Source of the DNA: Tipula vernalis
Taxonomy: Eukaryota > Arthropoda > Insecta > Diptera > Tipulidae
Length of the DNA: 64,000 bases
Direction: 5' to 3'
Assembly: GCA_958295665.1 (NCBI GenBank)
Contig: OY282558.1
Coordinates: 49,235,389-49,299,388 of the forward strand
Shown: positions 22,524 to 33,119 of the stretch, piece by piece
Position numbering within the stretch: position 1 is the first letter of the stretch
Layout: every line of letters starts with the position of its first letter
Notes under the pieces: model-generated
Database searches by the model: none
The model's input: the letters and a program-made list of their open reading frames with translations, nothing else
Told to the model about the DNA's origin: nothing
Program-made: the position numbers and the translations under genes

Positions 22524-22652
22524 ATGGAAAGATCGAACAACGAAAAAACAAAGGGCACCGGCTCTCCTCAAAAGCTGGTATCAGCGAAGGTAGGTACCTC
22601 GAACCAGACGGGTGGCAATTCGTCGTTGTGCAAGTTTCAAAAACAAAATGAT
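22524..22652 (+). pseudogene. LINE-B ORF1 start, truncated
   Basis: The ATG right after the ACTCGTGGGAA motif opens 42 codons beginning MERSNNEKTKGTGSPQKLV, a Ser/Lys/Thr-rich start like those of R1/LOA ORF1 (gag-like) proteins, and ends at a TGA. In another frame from about 22640 BEL/Pao sequence is already recognisable, so the last codons probably lie past the LINE/BEL junction. The start was chosen from the conserved upstream motif. Confidence 0.5.
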
Positions 22653-23470
22653 ACGTGAACCTGATACAGCCGTTATTCTGAACAACGAAATTTCGAAGTA
22701 CGTTCACAGTGGGTACGCGCACAAATACCAGTTTTCTCCGTCAAGAATCCGAACAAACCGGAAAAAACACGAATCGTTTGGGATGCTGCAGCGGAGGTCA
22801 ACAAAACGTCACTCAACTCTGTTCTCTTGCCTGGTTCAGATTTACTCTCACAGGTCCCCGATATTCTTCTTCGTTTTCGAGAGTGTCCAATCGAATCTCC
22901 CAACGATTTCTTTGGCCCAGTTTAACCGACAAACCTGATGTATACGTATTAACGGTTATGGCATTTGGCGCATGTTATTCTCCGAGCTCAGCCCAGTTCA
23001 TCAAGAACAAAAACGCAATGCTATTCCAAGAGGAATGCCAAGAAGCTGTTAACGAGATCGTCAAAAATCACTACGTGGACGGCTGGTTGTCTAGTTTTAG
23101 TATAGAAGAAGAAGCTGTCAAGATCATCAAAGATGTCGTTCGTATTCATGCAATGGGTCGAGTTCTCATTCACAAATTTATCTCCAATTCGCAAAATGTT
23201 CTTCAACAAATTAATGGATCCGCTGAACATGAACCAAGAAATCTAAATTTAGGTGGCGAAAGTGAAGCTCGCGTCCTCGGTATGTGGTGGTCTACAACAG
23301 ACGACGCATTTTTCTACTCATTGAATGTTAAACGTGCCGGTGAAAACATCATCAATGGCGAACGAGCACCCACCAAACGAGAAGTCCCCGCTCGGGTTGA
23401 TCGGATTTTTCATCGTCTACATGAAAATCGTCCTCCAGAAAATCTGGAAATGCGATATTGGATGGGATGA
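22640..23470 (+). pseudogene. BEL-1 reverse transcriptase, missing motif A, motif C altered
   Basis: The first frame reads NNEISKYVHSGYAHKY (BEL pre-RT helix). Another frame reads VKNPNKPEKTRIVWDAAAEV and LPGSDLLSQVPDILLRFREC. The frame then changes and about 25 residues with the catalytic D-I-x-E-M-F block are missing. From about 22879 an open frame carries SQRFLWPSL, PDVYVLTVMAFGACYSPSSA and the active-site box NHYVDGWLSS. That box is YVDD in working enzymes; here the second Asp is Gly. Continuing are GRVLIHKFISNSQNVL and ARVLGMWWS. The frame ends at a stop near 23468 after a shift around 23395. Confidence 0.9.
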
Positions 23471-23918
23471 CCCAATCATTTCTGAACACTATGATATGTG
23501 GCTCCGGTGGACCAAATGTCTTCCCCTCTTGGAGAATATTCGCATACCACAATGCCATTTTTCTGAAACACCAATCTCAGTGCAACTGCATGTAATGGTA
23601 GACGCAAGCGAAAATGCGTTCGCAGCCGTTGCGTTCTTCCGAGTCTAATGGTATCCGGTGTTGTCTCGTCAGCGCTAAAACAAAAGTCGCACCACTACGT
23701 CCAATGTCAATTACCAGACTAGAATTGCAAGCCTCAGTATTGGGAACTCGATTAAGCAAATGGATTCTAGACTCACACACCGTCAAACCGAGAAAATTTA
23801 TTTACTGGTCCGATTCACGAAACGTTTTATGTTGGATCCAATCAGAAAATCGAAGATATCGCCAATTTGTGGCTTTTTGGGTATCCGAAATTTTAGAAAC
23901 CACAAATGCCAATCAATA
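23396..23918 (+). pseudogene. BEL-1 RT connector and RNase H region
   Basis: From about 23396 the frame reads SPLGLIGFFIVYMKIVLQK, GWDDPIISEHYDMWLRW, and LHVMVDASENAFAAVAFFR (first RNase H Asp). A frameshift near 23640 leads to AKTKVAPLRPMSITRLELQA (Glu box) and KFIYWSDSRNVLCWIQSENR (second Asp), then FVAFWVSEILETTNANQ and a TAG at 23917-23919. The domain would remove RNA from the RNA/DNA hybrid. The stop falls exactly between RNase H and the linker to integrase. Confidence 0.88.
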
Positions 23919-23919
23919 G

Positions 23920-25050
23920 TTGTGGGTCCCAACAAACCTCAACATCGCGGACGAAGCAACAAAGTGGAAGGGGAATCCCGAAATTTCAATCAACAGTCGG
24001 TGGTTTGAAGGACCGCCCTTTCTTCTTGAACCCGAAGAAAAGTGGCCAGTTGAAGAAAATCATCCACCACCCCAGGAATTGGAAGAGATTATGCCAATTA
24101 TATTTCACGTTCCGACGAAAACGTCAACAATCACTCCAATAGCAACGCGATTTTCGAAATGGATGCGTCTAGTACGAACACAAGCGTATGCAATGCGATT
24201 TTTTGATATTGCACGTCATAAAATATCACCGCACAATAAAGATACGATCGATCCAACTGAAATTGCGAACGCTGAAAACGAAATATATCGATATGCGCAA
24301 CAGGCTATCTACGCTCGTTACCACGAAGACGAAGACCATCAAAATCATGAAACCGTCGTGAATGAATTACGACAACGTTTTGTAATATTCCGATTACGCG
24401 TGTTGCTTCAGAAACTTCGGAAGAAATGCAATATGTGCAAACTCATGAGTGCAAAACCAAGGGTGCCAATAATGGCCGATCACCCTGTATCACGTCTAGC
24501 AACACACACTGCTCCGTATACGTATACTGGAATCGATCTCTTGGGGCCTCTCGAAGTCAAAGTAGGTCGATATGTTGAAAAAAGGTGGGGCGTTCTTTTC
24601 ATATGTCTGACAATTCGCGCAATTCATATTGAGATTGTACACTCATTAGATTTTCACTCTTCCATTATGTCAATACGTAATTTTATTGCACGACGGGGTC
24701 AACCGCTTGAAATATGGACCGACAACGGTACAAATTTTCATGGCTCGAACAACGAATTACAACGCACATGGAAAGAAAATGAAAAAGATCTCCAGAACAC
24801 CTTCGTTCGCATTAAGTGGAGATTTAATCCTCCAGCAGCGCCACACATGGGCGGTTGTTGGGAACGCCTCGTTGAATCCGTCAAAAGGAGCATCAGACAT
24901 GCTATGCCAGAACGTTATCCGAATGATGAGACATTGAGATGCTTCTTGATGGAAGCTGAGAGTTCCATCAATTCACGCCCCCTCACCTATGTGTACCATT
25001 GGACAACGAATCAGCCTCTGAAGGAGCAAAACCATTTGGACCATGTATAG
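23920..25050 (+). pseudogene. BEL-1 integrase, core catalytic triad present
   Basis: An open run of about 376 codons starts with LWVPTNLNIADEATKW, the conserved BEL linker, and includes a zinc-binding-type region (CNMCK near 24430). The core shows TYTGIDLLGPLEVK (first Asp), EIWTDNGTNFHGSNNEL (second Asp) and APHMGGCWERLVESVK (catalytic Glu). MEAESSINSRPLTYV follows and then the frame shifts near 24990. Strand transfer into target DNA would be its role. All three acidic residues are present, but the frame is cut off upstream by the TAG and downstream by the shift. Confidence 0.9.
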
Positions 25051-25317
25051 ATGACGTATTAATCCTGAAAAACAGTTGGAAAATTCCACAACGGATGGCA
25101 GACATTTTCTGGCACCGATGGATACGAGAATATCTACCAGACTTATCAAGACGAACAAAGTGGTACAAACGAGTAAAACCTATCGCTAAGAATGATCTCG
25201 TCTTGATAAATAATGAAAATCACCGTAATGAATGGCAGAGAGCCATTGTTATTGAAACATACCCAGCCAAAGATGGCCAGGTACGACAATGTCTATTAAA
25301 AAAAGCGAACTTAAATT
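24990..25317 (+). pseudogene. BEL-1 integrase C-terminal domain
   Basis: In the +1 frame the polyprotein continues with PLDNESASEGAKPFGPCIDD, then WKIPQRMADIFWHRWIREYL, LSRRTKWYKRVKPIAKNDLV and NEWQRAIVIETYPAKDGQVR, the usual BEL/Pao C-terminus (WxRWxxEYLxxL and the WPxGxV-like SH3 fold). It stops at 25315-25317. A second frame change between the two integrase pieces is the only break here. Confidence 0.88.
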
Positions 25318-25859
25318 AACTCATAATTAAAAGGAAATTAATTTCGCGTCGAAAATGGCGAGGAAAAGTTCTTTATTGGCGGCGGAATTAATTCTCGCGA
25401 ACTTAATTTATTTTGTTTGTCTATCATATGTGTAACATGATTTCCCAAATTTTAATCTACGAATATACCAATATTAATGTATTCATCGTCTCCATCCTAC
25501 AACAAATCTTTTATATAAAGCAAGTGAAATAGGAATCAAAATTTTTGTACTTTATTAATCCAAAGATCCAGGACCATTTTTAAAGCCAACTGTTAGAATT
25601 GCTTTTAAGTGAACAAATCTACAATATTTTAATACGAAGTCACAAAAAATGTTATTTGTCACAAGATCAGAATCTAGCCTAAGGCCATTACCCCATATAA
25701 ATGGGGTAATGCCATATAAAATATGGAAGCAGTCACCTTGATTTTAAATTTCGTCAGTCGGGATACAGTATACCTGGTTTATACTCGGGTAACCCGGGTA
25801 TTAAAATTAAAAGAGCTCGACTATCCGAGTACTTTGAAACTCGAGTAATTTGGATACCC
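25318..25859. other. Noncoding DNA after BEL-1, with a small hairpin
   Basis: No LTR could be defined. ATTACCCCAT (25687-25696) and ATGGGGTAAT (25701-25710) form a perfect 10 bp stem with a 4-base loop. Near 25775-25870 several ACTCGGGTAAC/ACTCGAGTAAT words recur, a short imperfect repeat. Confidence 0.5.
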
Positions 25860-26316
25860 TGAATTATACCAGGTCAATTGTGCCGTAGTAAAATTGTGCA
25901 CCTAATAACTTTCTTGACGCGAAAGCGATTGCTAAGTTCATTCAGTTGTCGTTACGGTGACTAATGACTGCTCTGATTTGGATCCGATATCCATGCGCCG
26001 TGTCTTAAATAGAAATCCATTTAGTTTTAATTTGATGTCGTTGAAAATTGTTTGTTCTCGATTTGCAAAGTTGAATCCATTCATTTTCTCCTGAGAGCGT
26101 GCAAGTTTGGTATAAAACGTTTGGAGAAATTAACAAGACCCATTAAAGAGCATAGTTCTTTGATGTTCATTTTTAGAATGGTCTTGGGGATGATGTCAAA
26201 TTTGTCTTTTGTTGGAAAAATTCCGTTTTTATTGAAACGATGACCCAAATACACCATTTCATCCTGGAAGAAGGTGCATTTTTCTCGTCCCGCTATTTTG
26301 AGTCGTGTGAGAACCC
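25860..26316 (-). pseudogene. Gypsy RT-RNase H scrap (Gypsy-2)
   Basis: Reading the minus strand from 26316, one frame gives KCTFFQDEMVYLGHRFNKNG and CSLMGLVNFSKRFIPNLHAL (26095-26285), the thumb region of Gypsy RT (YLGHxxxxxG, LGxxNFxxRFIPN). Beyond a stop, another frame gives EWIQLCKSRTNNFQRHQIK, and near 25865-25930 LAIAFASRKLLGAQFYYGTI, which resembles the Gypsy RNase H block before TDH. It is strongly decayed, with no palm motifs left, and is a different family from Gypsy-1. Confidence 0.65.
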
Positions 26317-26442
26317 CTTAATAGTAACAATATGAGAATAACCCACTACTCGATACTCGACAATTTTTGTTGAGTAATTTACTATTCGATCACTCGAAAA
26401 TATATTGCCGAGTATACGAGTAGTAAAAAACAAATGTTTTTA

Positions 26443-26610
26443 TCATTTTTAACAGTGTAAATTTATCCATTTTCAACAGAGTAAATTTGTATACCAGTTT
26501 CTCCAATTCATTTTCTACATCCATTTAATAGTGTAAATTTTTTCCATTTTTAACGGTGTAAATGTTTCGAGATCATTTTTATACCAGTTTTTTAAATTCA
26601 TTTTCTACAT
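26443..26610. repeat. Diverged tandem duplication, period about 90 bp
   Basis: ATACCAGTTT occurs at 26491 and 26581, each followed by variants of CCAATTCATTTTCTACAT and preceded by AACRGTGTAAAT-type words. Two to three imperfect units are present. No coding. Confidence 0.65.
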
Positions 26611-29042
26611 TGATCTCTTTTTGAACAACAAATGTTTGTTTTACACAATTATTTACATTTTGTACGGCTGGGTTATATTTCAACGTTCTTATAGTTTCAT
26701 TTTTGCGAAGTAATTGCCAAAGTCAATAGATGGTTTTTATAAAAACAAACATCTGTCGATGGTGACCAAGATGATCTTGCATTTGATCAGGAGATTCCGA
26801 AATTATCTAATGATAAAGAAGTTATAGAGGCGAATGACTTTTTCAAGAATGGGGGAAGAGGAGTATTCGATAACTAGTTTCAGAAATAAACCTGTGTTCT
26901 AAAGAGCCTGCTGCAAAAGAAAATCGAAGAATAACACGGAGAAAGTTACATATTATGATTCTCGATGTGAAACCGCAGTAGAATTCTTGAATAAATCGAT
27001 TTTTGAAAAATGTTTTGGGTCCCCGAGTCCGAAAAATTGAGTTTCAAAATTGTATCTGTCTGTCGATCTGTGTCAAATCTACCACCCAGGTGGTAACAAC
27101 AGTGAAACATTTGCAATCATAAAGTTGAAATTAAATTCGAATTATGTATTGTAAATTAGAGCATCATTTAGGCTGTTTTACCGGCTCATTTTACGAACAG
27201 GAAACTCAAACAGAATAAAGATTTATATGATGATTAATACGGGAATATACGGAAATTTTAAGAAACAATTATTTATTAATTACAGTCGACCATAAAAATT
27301 TGACCTTGATATTTTGTTGCTGTAATTCTTAATCACCGCATACATTACACATTGATTGTTCACTGATCAGGTATAGGTCTAGTAAATAAGTAAAGTAATA
27401 ACCAATATTCGACATAAAACTTATTGTGTCATTTGAAAAGAATTCGATTCTACTTCTTAGACTTCAATGCTGACCTCGATTTTTATACTGAGCATGGCAG
27501 ATTCTAAATTAATTTTTGAAAGCGTTTGCGGGCTTTGCCTTTTAGACATAATCCAAATTGTAAACAACAAAATTTGAAATTACTTTTATTTATTGATGTA
27601 TAGCGCGAGGTAGCCGATCCCTGGCATAATTTTTGTCATCTCAAAGCGCTTAATGACAGTTGTTCCGGAACAAATTACCTATATTACAACAACTGACTAC
27701 TACAGAAAATTAATATCGTGATTCGTATTAATACGAAAGTGTCTATTTATGCCAGGTACATTTGATTTTTTGTTTTCTGGATAAGATAAACAGTAACTTC
27801 TGCGCAATGCGGAACAATTTTAGAAACATGGAAGATGGAACGGCAACTGAAAAGATTCTCAATATTGGTCTAGTGTCTTGAAAAAGTATTATTTAAAGCG
27901 AATTGGTCGGCACTTAGATGTCAAAACTGTTTTAAACTTTACGCTTGGAAAAAGTTGTTGCTACTTAGGACTGGCTGGGAATGCTTATCCATTACATGTG
28001 TAGTTGTCTACCACTGAGAGCAGTAGCCGTGTTTTATTTCCCAATTTGTTCCTACATTCAAAAACCCGTTACAAATATATGTTTAGCTCGTAGCACATTT
28101 AGTTGTGGAAAATGAATGAACATTTTTATTTTAGACACAAGTAGTTTCCAAATTCGTTAAATTTCTTGATAAATTATGGCGAAAGAATTGAACTTTAGAG
28201 AATTTTAATTTCAAAAACCTCGATTTCAGAAGGTTGTTACATATACTTGGATGTCGGTATTGTCACCAAAAGTTAAAAATCTGCCCTTCTATAAAATTCG
28301 CTATTTAAAATAGGTTACAATGCTTAATTCTGAAATTCTACGCGATAAATTAACTTACGACAATTTTTGCATTTCAAAATAACCGAAAATCAGAAATTTA
28401 AATAATTCGGAATTGTTTGCCAAAGCGAAAATTGCCTAAATCTCAAAATTTTAAATGTAAACTTGGGTGCAAAACATGGTTGCAAGTTACACTGAAATCA
28501 TAAAAATTCGGTTGTAAAATTTTACAATTCGACCGACTCTGTAAAAATTTTACAGTTTAAAATTTCTTTTAAGGTCTCCTGCCGGCCAAACCACAAAAAT
28601 ATGTCTCTCAAAGCTTATCAAAATTGTGAGAGCTTTGGCCTTAAAAATTTAAATTCTATGGGGTACAAAGCAACGAAACCTTCGGCCAAACCAAATATTT
28701 TAACAAAAAGCCTAATTGTACTTTAATTATTCACAGAATGAAAGTCTCCAGATTACAAAAGATTGAGAATCGCTTTTGAACGATTTGTTACCAGTCAACA
28801 TAATTTAAGTAGCCTTGATTCGAAGAAAATAAATTTTCATCGAGCCAAATAAAAACCCGAAAAATGAAGAACTAATTCATCCGGCATATTCCTATAGTGT
28901 CGATCTGGTGAATTTTATTTTTACTGGGTTTGGTCTGCACCACCGTTTATATATTGATATAGAAAGGTGATCGAAGCAAAATTTCTTTTTCTCTCTCCCT
29001 GCATATGTTTTTCCTTTCTTTTTGTCACCTTAGGAAGAGGCA
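26611..29042. other. Unrecognised A+T-rich DNA
   Basis: No gene is supported. One plus-strand frame near 26758-26875 reads VDGDQDDLAFDQEIPKLSND and is acidic and codon-like, but it is short and matches nothing I know. Near 28576-28635 an imperfect inverted repeat (GGCCAAACCAC and AGCTTTGGCC) is visible. Confidence 0.4.
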
Positions 29043-29110
29043 GGAGAGACAAAGAGAGAGAGAGAGAGACAGAGAAACAGATAGAGAGAAAGAAAGAAAG
29101 AAAAAGAGTA
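29043..29110. repeat. (GA)n / (GAAA)n purine tract
   Basis: A run of AGAGAGAGAG and GAAAGAAAGA units on the plus strand. The Glu/Arg/Lys-rich open frame through it is an artefact. Confidence 0.9.
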
Positions 29111-29680
29111 AAAAAAGACGATGACTTGTCTTTCGACACATTTAAAATCGATTTTTGACCAAACGGCAACTGGTAAAATTATTTACATCACCGCCTCTAG
29201 AAGCTGTTAGTGCAAGAAGCATAATTGCAAGATTGACAATGACCAACGTTTTAAAGAACTCAATTTAATTATCCAATTTATTATTGTACTGGGTAGAAAT
29301 TATTCAATGGACAAGCAAAATTGTAGCAAAAGAGCAAAATATAGCAGAATAATATTCTACTCTTGATTTGGCTTGAAGAATGCGCGTTAGGCTTAAGGGA
29401 AATCTTTCAGATATACAATTCTCATTTTCTGAGTTCAAAGAGTACTTTAACCACGAGAATATTCCAATACCTGCTTTTTAAAATTTTATCTCATTTAATT
29501 TTATGTAAAATTTCAACTCGAAATTCGAAATTTTAGCTTACAAGCGGCTCGTTGGTGGAGTGAGCCGGAGAGACGTAGAATTATGTATGAATGATTGTCA
29601 GCGAGGACGGTACTGGATTATTATATAGGATGTGATACTGTAGTTAGCTCTGCTTAGTTTCTCAGGATGCTGGTAGGTTG
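29111..29680. other. Noncoding flank of the hAT insertion
   Basis: A moderately G+C-richer patch (29540-29680) without a supported gene. It is the left genomic flank of the hAT element; its right-hand continuation resumes at 35015. Confidence 0.4.
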
Positions 29681-30131
29681 TATATTATCAAGGCTGGGCA
29701 AATTACTTTACACTGAGTAATTAAAATACTTTTCCGAATTACAGCAAACTCAGTAATTAAAATACAAATTACAATTACTTTCGAGTGGAGTAATTAAAAT
29801 ACAAGTTACAATTGCTTTGAATTGTCATTTGTAATTAAAATACAAATTATAATTACTTTACATTTGTAAATTGATAAATTTGATTTGACAAAATTCATTT
29901 AGTGAACAAACGTATCATTAGAAAAAATATATATTTTTTTTTTTTTTTTATGTAGAGGAGGAAAACGCATTATGCGCGGTGTGTGGGACTCTCACCCACT
30001 AAAAACCTCCTCTATTTCAGACACAAATCCATCCTGGAACTACTTTTAGTATTACATCGGGATGGTGTCTCGTATTTTGCCCTCATAGGCCTCCCATATT
30101 TATAAGTTTTATAATTTCACTAATTTCACTT

Positions 30132-30634
30132 CTATCTTCGCTGGTGGTTATCCATTGCTATTTTCTTTCGTCGTAGGATCAGTTCCACATACTGGGCCAC
30201 TAGATTCCAATTCGACTCCGTCCTGAGCATCATGTTAACAATATTATCGGGCGTTGCGTTGCCGATTTTCCTTTCAAGTTCTTCTCTCTCACGTTTCCAC
30301 TTCTCGCATGTAAAGAATGTGTGTTGCGCGTCATCAAGGCCTGCATCCCCATAAATGCATGACAGGTTTTCCGCCTTCCCCATCGTGAACAAATATTTGC
30401 AGAAATACCCATCATGGCCTGTGAGGAATTGGGTGAGGAAATAATTTGTTTCACCATGTTTCCTCTCTATCCACTGGGCCAGGTTTCTTATCAGCCTTGC
30501 AGTTCACCTTCCACGGTCCTCTGTTTGCCATCTCTCTTGCCAGCACGGCATGGTATATTCTCTGGCCACACTTCTTGCTTCTTCACTGTCAAGGTCGTCC
30601 TTGATATCGTAGATCTTTTTCCTTTCTTCAGTTA
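30132..30634 (-). pseudogene. LINE-C ORF2 C-terminal Cys/His region
   Basis: After a damaged stretch, an open frame (30392-30132) reads LSCIYGDAGLDDAQHTFFTC then EKWKREREELERKIGNATPD, ending NHQRR and a stop. The CxxxxD...HTxFxC spacing matches the zinc-knuckle-like C-terminal domain of R1-type ORF2 proteins. The first Cys of the cluster seems to lie in the preceding frame. Confidence 0.75.
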
Positions 30635-32269
30635 TTAGGTCGATAGGGATACAGCAGGTTCCGATACCGTTCTGTAGAAACTACAAATTCTGAGTGGCCC
30701 ACGACTCTGTACAGTGGCCATTACTTTCCTATATTTATCCGTCTTTAGTGTGTCCGCCCATATTTCACACCCGTATAAAAGTATAGAATTTATGACCGAC
30801 ATCAGTAGTTTCCGTTTCGCTGCCGTTAGACCTCCGATATTCGTCATCAGCCTACTCAGAGCAAAAGAGACTTTGTTTGCTTTCTCTGCAGAATGTCTGA
30901 TTTGTTCTCCAAAATTTACTTTTGTGTCCAAGTAGACCCCCAGGTACTTAATTGCTGTGTTAGACCGTAACTGCTGGTTTTCCACCTCGAACAGTACATC
31001 GGTCGCCATGTGTCGTCTCGTAAGCAGCACAAGCTCTGTTTTTTCCGTTGCTAGGGCTAAACCACGGCTGCTTAACCACGAGTTTGCTCTGCGCATAACC
31101 TGGTTAAACTTACGCTGTACATCCTCTATGTTTCGAGCGATCATTACTGCCGCTATATCATCTGCATACCCCACCATGAAGGTGTCATCTGGCATTTCCA
31201 TACGCAATATGCCGTCGTAAGATGCGTTTCATAAATCGGGACCTAGAATGGACCCTTGAGCAGAACCTTCCGTGATCTCTTTGCTACATTTCCCCTCCAT
31301 GGTTTCAAACATAAGCCTTCTATCTTGAAGGTAGCTATGCATTATTCGCAGAAGGTAGTCTGGCATATGAAAGTCGCTTGTTAACGCCGACAACATGTCC
31401 GCCCATCTCGCGGAGTTAAACGCATTCTTCACATCCAACGTGGCAAGCAACACTATTTTCCTCGAATGGTGATTCCCTTGTTGCGCCATATGGAAAGCTT
31501 TCACCACTACCTTTACAGCGCCAATGGTTGACCGACCCTTTCTGAAGCCATACTGTTTATCAGAGAGATCTCATGCAGCTTGAATTGCTGCTAAGATCCG
31601 CGACTTAAGTAAGCGTTCCAATAATTTTCCTGCTGTATCAAGCATGCCCTTTTGCTAATGAACACCAACCGCCGGCTTTTCCATGCCTTAGGGAAAACCC
31701 CTTCCTCAAGACAGTGGTTATACTTGTTTAAAAGTATCTCAGTACTTCCATGGGGACCCCATCTGGGCCCGGCGCTTTCTTATTGCAGAGAGAGGCGGCG
31801 GCTTGCTGAATCTCTTTCACCGTGAACGCTGGTATTTCCTCTGGTTTATCGGGGCAATGTGGCCGATCGTCGTTCGTATGACTCGGGAAAAGTAAGTTTA
31901 CAATATGCCACATTTGTGGTGTCTCCATTACAAGGCTGGGCGCCTGAGATCCAAGTTTGCGCATCACAATTTTGTAACTCAAGCCCCAGGGTCCTTGTCC
32001 ACGTCCCGTTTCAGGCTCTCCCATTTCAGGCGCTTACTTCTATTTATTTCGAATTTAAGCGCTCTTCTCGCCAGTCGATAATCCTCATGTTCCTGTTCTG
32101 CCGCGAATCGGTCTCTTCTTCTTGCTCTAGTGGCTAGGCGTTTAAGACGTAGGCAGTGCTTCCTGAGATTCGCTATCTCGTCAGACCTCCAATAAACCGC
32201 GGTCTTTTTCCCCCTTGTGCCTCGTCTTTTTGGCATAGACGCATCACACGCTTGATTTATTAACTTCAT
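30635..32269 (-). pseudogene. LINE-C reverse transcriptase, several frames
   Basis: The linker reads AVYWRSDEIANLRKHCLRLK (32230), typical of R1-group ORF2. RT blocks then follow in pieces: NKKAPGPDGVPMEVLRYF (31730-31790), LLATLDVKNAFNSARWADML (motif A), ITEGSAQGSILGPDL (31230-31275), FMVGYADDIAAVMIARN (motif C, about 31140-31190), LSSRGLALATEKTELVLLTR and IKYLGVYLDTKVNFGEQ. The YADD box is intact. Breaks lie near 31720, 31510 and 31220. The G-x-P-Q-G box reads G-S-A-Q-G. Confidence 0.9.
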
Positions 32270-32309
32270 GGTGGTCCTCGCAATTTTTTCGGGAGATCCG
32301 TTTTTTCGT

Positions 32310-32985
32310 TATATTGCTACTTTTCCGGCTTCGATGGTTGCCAAGAGATTTTCTTCGCACGGTTTTGACACATTCCATCCTATCGCTCGGTCATTGCGAC
32401 TAACGGGTTGTCGCAATCCGCCCTGTACATTATAGACGATATATTGGTGGTCGCTACCAGTGTAATCCTCTATTACCCTCCATCCCGTGACGTTTTGTGC
32501 CATCATGTCAGATACCAGAGTGATATCGGGAAGCGTTTCAGCGTAGCCCGGCCTTCTGATCGTCGATACGCCACCTTCGTTCATCAATGTGAGTCCGACC
32601 CTAGCCGCCATATCCAGAATATACCGTCCTCTTGGGTTCGTAGTGTTCATGCCCCAATCCAATGCTCTTGCATTGAAGTCTCCGGCTATAACGAGCGCAC
32701 CATTCAGTTCACGTGCTTTATCCTCTAATACATCAATTTTAGCTCGGAAATCATCCATAGGCTCGTTTGGGGTAAAATAGCAACTCACGTATATAACAGA
32801 TTGGATTTTAATCCACACGAAACCATCCTCGGCTTCATGATCGTCGACTGTAATCGGGTACGGGGTCCAGATGGCAGCTATACCAAGGTTATCAGAGTAC
32901 CATTAGGGTCTACCCTCAGTTGATCCAGCAAGGCATCCGCTATCTTACTTCTATGAAGGTTACCCTGAAGAACCTTCACTTCAAG
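32310..32985 (-). pseudogene. LINE-C apurinic-type endonuclease
   Basis: It begins VLQGNLHRSKIADALLDQL (about 32985), the NLxxxKxAxxLL start of R1-group endonucleases. After a deletion the frame 32818-32309 gives VIYVSCYFTPNEP, LVIAGDFNARALDWG (catalytic GDFNA), DITLVSDMMA (D-I-T block) and YTGSDHQYIVY (catalytic S-D-H). The part carrying the QEP-type Glu is missing. It would nick the target DNA. Confidence 0.85.
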
Positions 32986-33119
32986 CTTCTGTTTCTTGCT
33001 TTATCAAGGGCCTGCCTAAAGATTTTGCAAGCCCCTGACCCGGGTAGGTGTTTTAGTTGTTCGGGCCCAATTGAATGCTCGGCGCAGAGAAAACACTTTG
33101 GGTCTGACTGACAGTCCTT

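Larger units (their letters stand above)
22640..25317 (+). mobile_element. BEL/Pao retroelement, 5'-truncated (BEL-1)
   Basis: RT, RNase H-like connector and integrase lie in BEL/Pao order on the plus strand. Gag and protease are absent on the left, where LINE-B abuts. The coding region ends with TAA at 25317; no LTR was recognised within the following 500 bp. At least four frameshifts or stops and one RT deletion are present, yet long stretches are open, so decay is moderate. Confidence 0.9.

Noticed and set aside
26758..26875. Acidic open stretch as a host exon
   Set aside because: It is short, lacks splice signals at sensible places and matches no family I know.
30714..30935. Plus-strand open frames inside the minus-strand LINEs and BEL elements
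   Set aside because: They are opposite-strand shadows of RT, endonuclease and gag coding regions.
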